This document shows positions 18,583 through 27,757 of a stretch of DNA of 64,000 nt, piece after piece; the stretch's first letter is position 1; each line of letters starts with the position of its first letter. A model generated the notes under the pieces. That model was not told the DNA's origin. It did no database searches and was given only the letters and a program-made list of their open reading frames with translations. The DNA comes from RPQJ01 sp963700045 (lineage in GTDB: Bacteria; Pseudomonadota; Gammaproteobacteria; Steroidobacterales; Steroidobacteraceae): NCBI GenBank assembly GCA_963700045.1, contig CAVOWK010000008.1, positions 1-64,000 on the forward strand, in the 5' to 3' direction. Position numbers and translations under genes: made by a program.

Positions 18583-19536
18583 TCACCGTGTCAGCGACGA
18601 ACCCGAGGGGTGGTTCGATCCGTGCACTTGCGAGTGGCAGTTCATGCAGTTGCCCAGCGCGAGCGCCGTGGCTGGCGCAGCGTTGCCGGGCAGGCCGGAT
18701 GGCCCGTAACCGAGGCTCGGGTGGCCTTGCTGCGAGTGGCACGACTGGCAGAGCAGCGGGCCGCGCTGCTTGACCATGCCGGGGTTGCTCGAGCCGTGCG
18801 GTGCGTGGCAGGTCGAGCAGTCCTCGGTGACCGGCTGGTGTTCCCACAGCATCGGGCCGCGCTTCTCGGCGTGGCATTCGTAGCAGGTGTCGTTCACCGT
18901 CGCGCGCACCAGCTGCTTCTGCGCCACCGTGCCGTGCGGAGCATGACAGTCGCTGCAGGCGAGCTTGCCCTGGCGCACCGGATGCGCATAGACCTTCTGG
19001 AACTGGCTGCGCTCGGCGACGTGGCACGTGTAGCAAACCTCGGGCTGCGTGGCCCTGGCCAGCACTGCGTCCTTCGCCTTGTGGCTGTCGTGGCATGCGG
19101 CGCACGAGACGCTGTTCACGTCGTGCGGACCCATGTGCCAGTTCGCCACCGCCGTCTGCTCGTGACAACCCAGGCACATCGCGTTCTGCACGCCGACAGG
19201 CGTATCGGCCGTGCGGCCGAACTTGATCATCGACGGACGCGACTCGCCCTTCTTGACGCGCTTCGCGTGATTGCCGCCTGGACCGTGGCAGGCCTCGCAC
19301 TGCAAGCCGCCCTTGCCGAACGGCGTGCGTGCGTCGTTCGGCTGCGCGTGCGCGGTGTGGAAGACGTCGTTCACTTCAGGGCCTTCGTGGCAGGTCAGGC
19401 AGGTGTCGGCGCCTTTTGCGCTGTACGGCGCACCGGCGTTCGGCGCCTTCTCCGGCACCCCGGCGAACGCGAGCATGGGTCCCAGACCCAGGCCGATGAG
19501 CAGCAGTCCTCGTGGGAACGCTTGCGGTAACTTCAT
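18583..19536 (-). CDS. mtrA: MtrA/DmsE-family periplasmic decaheme cytochrome c
   Basis: A periplasmic decaheme cytochrome that inserts into the MtrB barrel. It has 317 residues, the usual MtrA size, with a signal peptide (GLLLIGLGLGPMLAFAG). Exactly ten CXXCH motifs are present: CLTCH, CEACH, CLGCH, CAACH, CYTCH, CSDCH, CYECH, CSTCH, CQSCH and CMNCH. Distal histidines in the spacing pattern H-A-Q, H-D-S, H-G-T fit bis-His ligation. Its neighbours are mtrB just downstream and an OmcA/MtrC-like decaheme lipoprotein 32 bases upstream, so the three form an MtrCAB-type unit. Direction of flow (metal reduction or oxidation) cannot be told from sequence. Confidence 0.95.
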   Translation of the reverse strand: MKLPQAFPRGLLLIGLGLGPMLAFAGVPEKAPNAGAPYSAKGADTCLTCHEGPEVNDVFHTAHAQPNDARTPFGKGGLQCEACHGPGGNHAKRVKKGESRPSMIKFGRTADTPVGVQNAMCLGCHEQTAVANWHMGPHDVNSVSCAACHDSHKAKDAVLARATQPEVCYTCHVAERSQFQKVYAHPVRQGKLACSDCHAPHGTVAQKQLVRATVNDTCYECHAEKRGPMLWEHQPVTEDCSTCHAPHGSSNPGMVKQRGPLLCQSCHSQQGHPSLGYGPSGLPGNAAPATALALGNCMNCHSQVHGSNHPSGSSLTR

Positions 19537-19568
19537 GTCGGTGCGTCCGTCTGTATTGGGGTTGCGCG

Positions 19569-21912
19569 TCAGTTGCTGTTCTGGAACTGGCCGACGCCGT
19601 GCGTGACCTTCACGTCGACCGACTTGCCGGGGCCGTGGCAGCTGGCACAGGTTTCGGCAGCGGCTGCGTTGCTGGTGCCGTCGGCGTTCTTCGTCGCGCT
19701 GAACGAACCGCCATTCAGCTCGATGTGCTGCTTCGCCTGCGCGGTCGTGTGACACGACGAGCAGATCGCCGCATTCGGCGTGTAAGCGATGTCGTCCACG
19801 GGCGATGCCGCATTGGTGCCGCGAGTGATCGAGGTGGCGAACACCTTGGTCGGATCCACCGGGAAGTACGTGTCGGGTTTGTGGCAACCCTCGCAGTTGT
19901 TGATCTTGCCCGGATACCTCACCGACGCGAAGTCCAATCCGCCGAAGTCGTACTGCGCCGAGTGAATGCCATGGATCAGCAACTTGAAGTCCCAGGGCCT
20001 GCCGGTGCGAGGCGTCGAGCCCGCGGCGATCTCGGGGTTATGGCAGGTCGAGCACAGGTCGGTGTTGTTGTTGCGGTTGTCGCCGTGGAATGAGAGGCTC
20101 TGGTGGCAGTCGTTGCAGCGCTGGACGTCCACGATCTCGCGGCGCGACACGGGTACGGCGTCCGTGATCGGGAACACGACACCCGCCGAAGACGTCACAC
20201 CGATCTCGGCATATTGCGGCGTCGATGTGGCGCTGACGTCGACAATCGTGCGGCCTTCCAGGAACGACTCGCCCGAACCGCCGATGAGCCCCGCCGGCAG
20301 CGGCTTCGCCCCCGCCTTGCTGTAGGAGCCGTCGGCATTCAGCGTGGCTGCACCACCCGCCGCGGCGGGTGAGCCCGCTGGTGCGGCCGCCGTGGCCAGG
20401 AAGTCGACCTGGATCGGTTGCGCCGGCGTGCTGCCGCTCGCCGGGTTCGTGAAGTTGGTCGTAGTGTAGGCGACGCGTGCGCGCAGCCGCGCCGCCGTCG
20501 CATTGCAGGTCGTGGCCGGCGGCACCGGCGTGCACGGGATGACGTTCGTGAACGCCGGGTCCGTGATCTTGTAGGGCGTGCCCGTCGTCGGGTCGCTGAC
20601 CTTGATGGTGACCAGCGGAAACTCGCCCGGCAGGACCGTGCACGCGGTCGTCGCGGCCGCGCAGGCGGTGGCGCCCGGCGAACCGTCGAGCTTGATGGCC
20701 TGCACCTTCACCACTTCGAACTTGAAGCGCTTGGCCGCCTCGTCCTCGGGGATGATGTGCGCCGTCGCGACGCGCAGGTTGCCCACGTCGGAGTTCGGAC
20801 CGTGGCACGAGGTGCAAGTGTCGTCCGTCGCGGCGACGCCGCCATGATTTTCGCCGGTGACGAAATTGACGTTGTCGTGGCAGGCGGTGCAGGTCGCCGT
20901 GTTGACGGTGTACCGCCAGTTGCTGGCCTGCGGTGTGTCGGCGTCGTTTTCCTCGTGGCAGGTCGTGCAGTTGCGCTTGTCCTGCGGATAGACGACCTCG
21001 CTGAAGTCGGAAAACGTGTTGCCGCGGCCAAAGATGCCGTAGAAGCCGCCCGCCTCGACGCTCGGCAGCGTCTCGCCGGAGTGGATCTTGTGGATCATCA
21101 CCTTCAGGTCGATCGAGTTGCCGGACTGCGCGTCGAACGAATACGACTCGTGGCACATCGCGCAGTACTGCAGGTCGAACCGCGCGCCACCGTGCCACGA
21201 CAGGTTGTCGTGGCACGCGTTGCAGGTGTCGTTGTCGACGATCTCGCGGCCCGACTCGTTGACGGGGAGGTTGGTCGCCGGCGTGAACGTGTAGACGGCG
21301 TTGTTGGACGGGATCGCCGGAGTCAGCCGTATCTCGAAGCCGACGCGATGAGGCAGTGAGCCGTCATAGGGAATCTCGGCGTCGTTCTTCACGCTCCTGG
21401 CGAACGTGTACGTATAGACGCCGTTCTGCTTGTCCGTCCAGACGCCCGCTGTCGCGGCTTCGGTGTAGCCCTGGTTCGTCGGCCCGGTGCCTGTCACCTT
21501 GTCTGCCGGTGTAGGCGCCGGTGTGCCTGGGAACGCATCGGTGCGGCGCGTGATCGCATGCCAGGTGCTCGAGGCGCCGTTCACGGCCGGCTCCAGCCGC
21601 GCCAGTACGAAGCTGATGTTGGCGGCAGGCAAGCCCTTGCAGCGCGAAGTTGTTCTCATCGCGCAGGTAGATCTCGACGAATGCCTTGCCGTCGTCCTGC
21701 ATCGTGACGCGCGTGATCGAAGCCACGATGGTCGTCGCGGAGGTGATTGGAATGGCGGCGCCAGTGCCGGGGCCCGGCGGGAACACCGGATCCGGCGGCG
21801 TGGACGTGTCATCCGGCCCGTTGTCGCCGCTGCATCCGGCCAGCCCGATCGCGAGGGCGCCCAGGCCAGCGAGCAGCAGCGTCGTGAAAGGTGTCATGGA
21901 ACGTCGTGTCAT
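19569..21912 (-). CDS. OmcA/MtrC-type outer-membrane decaheme lipoprotein, copy 1, frameshifted
   Basis: A cell-surface decaheme cytochrome, about 780 residues. The N-terminus MTRRSMTPFTTLLLAGLG ends in the lipobox LAGC, so the protein is lipid-anchored. Ten CXXCH motifs lie in two groups of five: CNACH, CAMCH, CTTCH, CTACH, CTSCH, then CNDCH, CSTCH, CEGCH, CSSCH and CASCH, alternating with beta-rich domains, the OmcA/MtrC plan. The reading frame shifts once at about 21630, between NNFALQGL and PAANISFVLARLEPAV. The heme-bearing part is intact. It is cotranscribed with copy 2 (14-base gap) and with mtrA. A start at 21897 is possible, but it shortens the charged leader. Confidence 0.88.
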
Positions 21913-21926
21913 TGCGATTCTTCCGG

Positions 21927-24212
21927 TCACTGGGTGCACTGGCCGTAAGGCAGCGTGTCGCAGTGCAGTTTCTCGGTGTCAAAGGTCTGGCCCGGGCCGT
22001 GGCAGAACGCACAACCTTCCGCGGCTGACGACGGCACCAGCGCCTTGGCAACGCCGAAGCTGCCGCCCTGCGACTGCATGTGGGTCGCAGCCGCGGCCGA
22101 CGTGTGGCAACCCTTGCAGGTGCCTGCCGTCGCCGAGTCCGCGAGGTCGTCCTTCCACGCGAGCGCCGCCGCATCGTTGGTAAGGGTCGTCCCCGCATCG
22201 ACCGTGATGGGCAGTGCACTGGTTCGGGCCGCGTAGGCCTTGCCGTCCACGTGGCAGCCGGTGCAGCGAGCGAGGCTCTGCGGATAGGTGACCGCACCAA
22301 ACGGCACCACGTTGCTCGCATGCAGGTTGTGGATGAAGGCACCCAGGGCCAGCGGACCGAAGGCGTCCGCGCCGAACGTGCCGCCGACGCTGGAGTTATG
22401 GCAGACGGTGCAGATGATCGGGTCGCCCGCGCGACTGCCGCCATGCAGGGCCAGGCGCTTGTGGCAGGTTTCGCACTTGGCCTGGTCCACGAGCTGCTCG
22501 CGGGCTGCGCCGCCGCCAAAGGCGAACGCACTTTCCGGATAAGCCTCGGAGCCGTCGGGCATGACGCGTCGGCCCTCGAGCACGACCATCAGGCCCTTGC
22601 CAAGGGTCGCGTCGTCGAAGCCGGCTGGCAGCACCTGGGCGAGCGTGTAGCTGTAGGTGCCGTTGCCGTTGTCGACGACGCTGGCCATGTTGGCGATCAG
22701 GTCGATGACGGTGGCCTCGCCACGGCTGGCCTGGTACTTGTCGCCCGCAACGTCTGCGACGTTGTGGATATCGGCGGTCGACCAGGCAAAGTCGAGCCGC
22801 AGCCGGCCCGTGGTGATCGCTTTCACGTTCACGGGCTGGCCGTCCGTGCCGAGGATCTGGAAGGTCACCTTCGGCGCCTGGCCAGCGACCGCGTTGTCGA
22901 CGCTCAGGATCTTGTACGTGAACAGGCTGCCGTTCTCGATCGCCTTGCGGTCCGGATCCTTCTGGTGCGAGGCGAGGCTGTCGCCGGCCACGCCATCCGC
23001 CCGGTGGCAGCCCGCGCACGTGCCGTCAGCGGGCGTGAAACCCGGCGGCAGCAGCGTGCTGGAATGCGTGTACGTGTACGTGTAGAGGCCTGTCGTGGCG
23101 CTGGGGCCGGTCTTGTTCAGGCCGGCGTCATGGCAACCACCGCACGCGGCCGCACTCGGATTCGTCTTCCAGTCGTCGCCCTGCGGCATCGACGCGGACT
23201 TGACGTGGCAGGTCTCGCAGAAGGAGAGCGGCTGCGGATAGGTCAACTCGCCGGCGTCGAATCGCGCGCCATTGAAGCCATAGACGACGAACGGCTGGCT
23301 GCGGTTCTCGCCGCGATGGATCGAGTGCGCCATGTAGGCGAGGTCGACCGATTCACCGGAATCGGGGTCGATCGTCGCCGGGTTGTGGCAGACCGCGCAG
23401 TACTCGTTGCTGCGGCGTGGCCCGCCGTGTTCGGCAAAACGCACGTGGCAGGTTTCGCAGTTTTCGGTCGCGGCGATCAGCTTGCTCGAGGTGACGGCGC
23501 CGCCGCTCGGCACGAAGTCCTTGAAGGGATTGTCCGGCGCGAGTGCGCGGGCACTGCCCGACAGGTCGAGCGCCACGCTGATGCGGTGCGTCAGGCTGGG
23601 CTCATAGGTCACGGCGATTGGCGTCGTGACCGCACCCAGGTCGACCGCCGAGGTGTAGCGGTACCTGCCCGCTCCCAGTTCCTGCCAACCGGCGGCCACG
23701 CCGCTCTCGGTGTTCGCCTGCACGGCGCTGGTCAGGACCGGGGTCGGGATGCTGGGCGCAGCGCTGCGGTTGATGTAGCTCTGCCAGCGCGACGGTAAGC
23801 CGTTGGCGGCCGGCACCAGCTTGGCCACGCCCAGGCGCAAGGTGGTCGCCGCGAGGCCGAGCACGGCGCCGCCCTTGTCCGTCTTGACCGTGATCTCGAT
23901 GACGGGCTTATTGCCGGTAATGGCTGCACTGTCGATCGACGCGACCAGCGTCCCGATGTCGGCGATCTGCTGCGCCGTCAGGGTCGACCCGGTACCTACG
24001 TTCCTGACGTCGCCACCCAGCGAAATGGGGACATCTGCCGGTCCGGTGGGGCCGGTCGGTCCTGTCTGTCCGGTGTCGCCGCCATCCGGCCCTGCCGGGC
24101 CGGCGCCGCCGTCGTTCTCGCAACCCGCAATGCCCATCGAGGCCGTGAGCGCCAGCATGGCGATCAGGGGCAGACGCGACCGCGCATGGGAACGAGCGCT
24201 GGAGAATTTCAT
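21927..24212 (-). CDS. OmcA/MtrC-type decaheme lipoprotein with collagen-like stalk, copy 2
   Basis: A 761-residue surface decaheme cytochrome in one intact frame. The signal peptide ends in the lipobox IAGC (Cys31). A Gly-X-Y stretch follows (residues about 38-59: GPAGPDG, then GQTGPTGPTGPA), like a short collagen stalk. Ten heme sites: CETCH, CAVCH, CETCH, CGGCH, CAGCH, then CETCH, CTVCH, CTGCH, CKGCH and CAFCH. Beta domains precede each pentaheme group (ITVKTDKGGAVLGL; VTFQILGTDGQPVNV). It is the first gene of the copy2-copy1-mtrA-mtrB transcript. The ATG at 24212 is preferred to a GTG at 24221. Copies 1 and 2 share architecture but differ widely in sequence, so they are old paralogues. 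Confidence 0.94.
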   Translation of the reverse strand: MKFSSARSHARSRLPLIAMLALTASMGIAGCENDGGAGPAGPDGGDTGQTGPTGPTGPADVPISLGGDVRNVGTGSTLTAQQIADIGTLVASIDSAAITGNKPVIEITVKTDKGGAVLGLAATTLRLGVAKLVPAANGLPSRWQSYINRSAAPSIPTPVLTSAVQANTESGVAAGWQELGAGRYRYTSAVDLGAVTTPIAVTYEPSLTHRISVALDLSGSARALAPDNPFKDFVPSGGAVTSSKLIAATENCETCHVRFAEHGGPRRSNEYCAVCHNPATIDPDSGESVDLAYMAHSIHRGENRSQPFVVYGFNGARFDAGELTYPQPLSFCETCHVKSASMPQGDDWKTNPSAAACGGCHDAGLNKTGPSATTGLYTYTYTHSSTLLPPGFTPADGTCAGCHRADGVAGDSLASHQKDPDRKAIENGSLFTYKILSVDNAVAGQAPKVTFQILGTDGQPVNVKAITTGRLRLDFAWSTADIHNVADVAGDKYQASRGEATVIDLIANMASVVDNGNGTYSYTLAQVLPAGFDDATLGKGLMVVLEGRRVMPDGSEAYPESAFAFGGGAAREQLVDQAKCETCHKRLALHGGSRAGDPIICTVCHNSSVGGTFGADAFGPLALGAFIHNLHASNVVPFGAVTYPQSLARCTGCHVDGKAYAARTSALPITVDAGTTLTNDAAALAWKDDLADSATAGTCKGCHTSAAAATHMQSQGGSFGVAKALVPSSAAEGCAFCHGPGQTFDTEKLHCDTLPYGQCTQ

Positions 24213-24471
24213 CACTTGCACCTGACTGTTCTGGAGAACTCCATGACCCCAAGGGTCGGGATCCCGCCATGGCGGGCCGAATCCGGGGTCGCGGGGATAG
24301 TATGCAGCTGCAATTTAGACTCGTACTCGTATATCCCCGTATGACCCGCCCCTTGCGTAGTGCCGATACCACGGTTACCGACGGCAGATGGCTATTAGCA
24401 AGCTGCAGATTGTCCTTTAGACTCCTGCGCCCAAAGAGTCCCCCGATCCGTCATCTAACTGGAGAATTGCA
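24213..24471. promoter_or_regulatory. Divergent control region between a decaheme operon and the OB-fold lipoprotein
   Basis: This gap must hold promoters for both directions. A perfect 14-bp palindrome, CCCGCCATGGCGGG, lies at 24263-24276 in the leader of the decaheme operon. The 9-mer TTTAGACTC occurs twice in direct orientation (24314-24322 and 24416-24424), 102 bases apart, in each case preceded by an AGCTGC-type sequence. TACTCGTA-like AT-rich DNA at 24320-24340 is a candidate promoter. No cyclic-di-GMP riboswitch consensus was found. The regulator is unknown. Confidence 0.4.
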
Positions 24472-24989
24472 GTGCTCAAGGCATCCATTGCCAGCGTGCT
24501 CGCCCTTGCCGCCGCCGTGTCCGTTTCCGGCTGCAACGGCAAACCTCAGGAAGCAGCCAAGACCGACGCCGCCCCGACAGCGCCGCCCCCGCCGGCCCGG
24601 CCGCCATGCCGGCGGATCACCCACAGGCTCGGCCGACCGGCGAAGTCGACCTGACCGGCATTCTGAAGGCCGAAGGCGGCAAGACCGTCGCCGAGGTGTT
24701 CGCGGAGAAAGATGCCCTGGCCGGCCAGAAGGTCGCGGTCCGCGGCAAGGTCGTGAAGACCAATGCCGGCATCATGGGCAAGGACTGGGTACATGTCCGC
24801 GACGGTTCCGGTGAGGACGGCAAGAACGACCTGACCGTAACAACGACGTCAAAGCCACTGCCGAATGTCGGCGACACGGTGCTCGTTTCCGGCGCAGTGA
24901 TCCTCGACAAGGATTTCGGCATGGGCTACCAGTACCCCGTGCTGATCGAAGACGCCGAAGTGAAGATCGAAATCACGGCAGCGAAGTAA
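24472..24989 (+). CDS. OB-fold lipoprotein next to decaheme cytochromes, frameshifted
   Basis: About 172 residues. The N-terminus MLKASIASVLALAAAVSVSGC is a lipoprotein signal with lipobox VSGC. A low-complexity Ala/Pro/Thr linker follows. The C-terminal 110 residues (VDLTGILKAEGGKTVAEVF, then VAVRGKVVKTNAGIMGKDWVHVRDGSG) form an OB-fold of the kind found in small periplasmic proteins beside multiheme cytochromes. The frame changes once inside the GC-rich linker at about 24590-24605, probably an indel error. It is divergent from the decaheme operon, and a rho-independent terminator follows at 25093-25121. The biochemical role is unknown; help with cytochrome assembly or anion binding would be guesses. 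Confidence 0.72.
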
Positions 24990-25092
24990 AGGCGCTGCCG
25001 GGATGGCCGGATCTCCGGCCGTCTTGAGGCAGACAGAAAGGCCGGGCATCTCGGACCGTATCAAGACGGCCGGTGAGGCCAGGGTAACCAGG

Positions 25093-25121
25093 ACGCCCCG
25101 CTCTGCGGGGCGTTCTCTTTT
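25093..25121 (+). terminator. Rho-independent terminator of the OB-fold lipoprotein gene
   Basis: A 9-bp perfect stem, ACGCCCCGC/GCGGGGCGT, with a 3-base loop is followed by TCTCTTTT. It lies about 100 bases after the lipoprotein stop codon. Confidence 0.85.
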
Positions 25122-25208
25122 CGGGGTCCGGATCGCCCAGGCGTGGCGCGAAGTTGCTGTAAGTCCAGCAGCCCCGACCAATCTGACCGCCTGGTCTCCA
25201 TCGCTGCC

Positions 25209-25237
25209 AAAAAAAAGGTGGGCCGACAGGCCCACCT
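25209..25237 (-). terminator. Rho-independent terminator of decaheme gene copy 3
   Basis: On the minus strand a 9-bp perfect stem, AGGTGGGCC/GGCCCACCT, with a 4-base loop is followed by eight T residues. It lies about 80 bases past the stop codon of the third decaheme gene. It shows that this gene is a separate transcript from the copy2-copy1-mtrAB operon. Confidence 0.92.
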
Positions 25238-25315
25238 CGTAAGAGTCTTTTCTCCCGGGATTGGGGTGGACCCGAAGGCCCACCCCGCTCACCTGGAGGT
25301 CAGTCGAACATCAGC

Positions 25316-27757
25316 TCACTGCGTATCGAGAATGGTCTGACGTCCGTTCTCGAAGGTCTGCGGCGTCCAGCCATTCTGGTACGCATGACCCCGGGCGTCG
25401 GTCGTCTGGTGGCAGCTCGTGCAGGCGGCCGCCGAGGCGCCCTGCAGCGTATCGTCGAGCTGGTTCTTCCAGACTGCGCTCGTGCCCGTGCCCGAGTCGA
25501 TCGCACCGGCGTCGAGCGTGGTCGCCACGGCCTTGCCCTGGTCGGGGATCAGGTCGAAGCCGTCCACGTGGCAGGCCGCGCAGTCGTTCCACAGCCCGCG
25601 GATAGGTCGGGTGATACAGGTTGTGCGTCTGGCACGACTGCGTCACCGCAGGATCCGCTCCGAAGACGGTGAAGCCCGTGATCGGCGCAGGAGCCGCTGC
25701 GTCGACTGAGCTGCGGCAAGTCGGCGCCCCAGTGGGCCAGTTCGCCGGCGTCGTCCCTTCGGCTGCCCAGGCATAGATGCCGCGGGTCCGATAGATCGCG
25801 GTCGTGGCCAAACCCGTGCCCGCCGAGTGAATGGCGTGCAGCATGGTCTTCAGCTCGTACGTCTGGCCAACCTTGCCGTCGTACGCTTCGGACGCGTCCA
25901 CGCCCATCAGGGTGCGGTTGTTCTGGTCACTCGAGGCCGAGTTGTGGCAGATGATGCACATCGTCACGTTATCAACGCGGGTATTGCCGTGCTGATAGAG
26001 CGAGCCGACATGGCACTTCAGGCAATCGCCCGGTGTCGGCGATTTCGCGACGCGGCGTGGTCGCCTTGGCACCCGTGCCCACGACGAACTCGTAGGTCGG
26101 GGTCGGGACGCGGACGAACAGCAAGGGGTACGTCCAGTGCTTGGTCGACATGCCTGCCGGGACCGGCAGCTGCGGCTTGCCCTGCAGGGCCACGATGCCC
26201 CGTGTGCCGGCCGGGATGGCGGCGTCCACCGGGATGGTCGTGGTCGCCACGTTGGCGGCGCAGACCGTGTTGGTGGTCGACAGGTTCACGGCCGCTGCCT
26301 GGCCCGGCGCGTTCGCCTGGCCGAGGACGTAGTCATCGCCCTGCGCGTAGCTGCGCAGCATGCTCAACGTGCCCTCGTTCGCGGTATTCGGCGCATATGG
26401 GAAGAACCCCGGCGCGCTATCGGTCACCGTCGTGTTGCAAGGATTCACGGCGACTGCTGCGGAGATCGGACCTGCGCCATCTTGTCGAAGGTGGCTGACC
26501 AGCTGATCTTCAGGTTCGTCTTGTCGTCGACGACGCTGTCGATCTTCCAGGTGAACTTCTTGCCCCAGGCTAACGGAGAGGTCTTCGCCGCCGTAGATGA
26601 TGCCGACGCGTTCGGTCTCGAGCCCGTCGTGGAATTCCGTGACGACGTCCTTGGCAGCTGCAACGCCGGCGGGATTGTGGCAGACCGTGCAGTCCTCGGT
26701 CGGGGCGAAGGCTTCGTGGAAGGTCAAGCCGGAGGCCGTGAAGTCCCAGCTGTCCATCGACTGGTGGCAGCTGTAGCAGTTCTCGCCCGAGACCGTCATC
26801 GTGTTCGCCGCCGCCAGCGTTGTCGTCGTCTGTCGTGGCAAACGCTGCAGTTGGTCATGTAGGTCGGGTAGCTGACCTCGATGGGGTCTTCACCTGGCAG
26901 CGTGAACCCACCGCTCGGCATGTTGTGCGAGTTGTGGATGCCATGAACTAAGTAGACCAAGCTGCAAGTCGTCTGGAGCATTTACCGCGCTGTGGCAGGC
27001 CACGCACGGCATCCGCATTGAACGGGTTGTAATGATGGCTAGCTTCCTCGCCCGCGAACGTGCCATGGCAGTTCTGGCACGACTGGTTGCTGACCAGAGC
27101 CGGGCGCACGTATGCCGCGTCATCGGCATAGACGCTGGCTCGACGGCGAGGCGTGACACCCGTTGCCGTTTCCAGCCTGAAGTAAACCCTGGCATCGGTG
27201 CCGACGAAGCTCGCAGCGCCCGGGATGCGGAGCGTGTATACACCACCCGCAACGCTGTCGAGGACACCAAGAGCGATGCTGGTCGCCGGTTCGGTCGTGC
27301 TGTTCTGCCAACGTGTGTAGACAGTATTCGGCGCACCCGTGCCCTGGAGAATGACCGCGCGATTGACGGTCGTGAAACCATCGAAACTCGCGCCATCGAG
27401 CTTGAGGTTAAAGGTGACGACAAGGTCACCCCCACTCACCACCGGTGACGGTGGCCGTAAAGGAGACCTCGCGGTCGAGAGCATGCAGTCATCGACAGCG
27501 GCCAGCGAGCCGGTGTCATGGCAGACGCCGCAAGACTCTCGCGGCTCGATCTTGGCGACTCCCGCGGGACCCGTGGGACCCGTAGCGCCCGTGGCGCCCG
27601 TCGCGCCGGGCGTGCCCGGCGTACCGGCAGGACCAGCGGGGCCAGCGGCCCCGTTCTTGCCATCGTCGCCGGAACAACCGGCCATGCCGGCGCCCAACGC
27701 CAATAGCGCAATGAGTGGCACGAATCCACGTGCGCCTCGAAGCCTTGCAAGTCTCAT
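25316..27757 (-). pseudogene. OmcA/MtrC-type decaheme lipoprotein with collagen-like stalk, copy 3, multiply frameshifted
   Basis: A third surface decaheme cytochrome, about 813 residues when the frames are joined. The signal ends in the lipobox MAGC (Cys28). Residues 33-66 are twelve unbroken Gly-X-Y triplets (GPAGPAGTPGTPGATG and on), a collagen-like stalk. Ten heme motifs remain: CGVCH, CQNCH, CVACH, CSVCH, CYSCH, CTVCH, CLKCH, CIICH, CAACH and CTSCH. The frame changes seven times, at about 27020, 26970, 26830, 26575, 26470, 26050 and 25600. Each change lands exactly where the conserved text continues, and all ten hemes survive. That pattern suits clustered base-calling errors better than decay, but as it reads here it cannot be translated whole. 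Confidence 0.8.

Larger units (their letters stand above)
24990..25315. other. Gene-free spacer holding terminators and an inverted repeat
   Basis: This 326-base spacer separates two convergent genes. It holds a perfect 13-bp inverted repeat, CCGGCCGTCTTGA at 25015-25027 and its complement at 25061-25073. A plus-strand terminator at 25093-25121, a minus-strand terminator at 25209-25237 and a further GGGGTGG/CCACCCC hairpin at 25263-25287 follow. A 79-codon open frame here has no recognisable protein features and was not called. Confidence 0.6.

Noticed and set aside
18262..19530. Plus-strand open frame across mtrA and the start of mtrB
   Set aside because: It is a mirror of heme-motif codons on the minus strand, with no signal peptide or domain.
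21364..21939. Separate small gene at the start of decaheme copy 1
   Set aside because: Its lipobox N-terminus continues as the copy 1 sequence in another frame, so it is the front part of one frameshifted gene.
24213..24300. Possible cyclic-di-GMP (GEMM) riboswitch before a cytochrome operon
   Set aside because: GEMM elements control multiheme cytochromes in some bacteria, and a PilZ gene is present. However, the conserved core sequence and tetraloop receptor could not be found here or in 27758-28143.
25003..25242. 79-codon open frame in the spacer after the OB-fold gene
   Set aside because: It overlaps an inverted repeat and a terminator and has no ribosome-binding site or domain.
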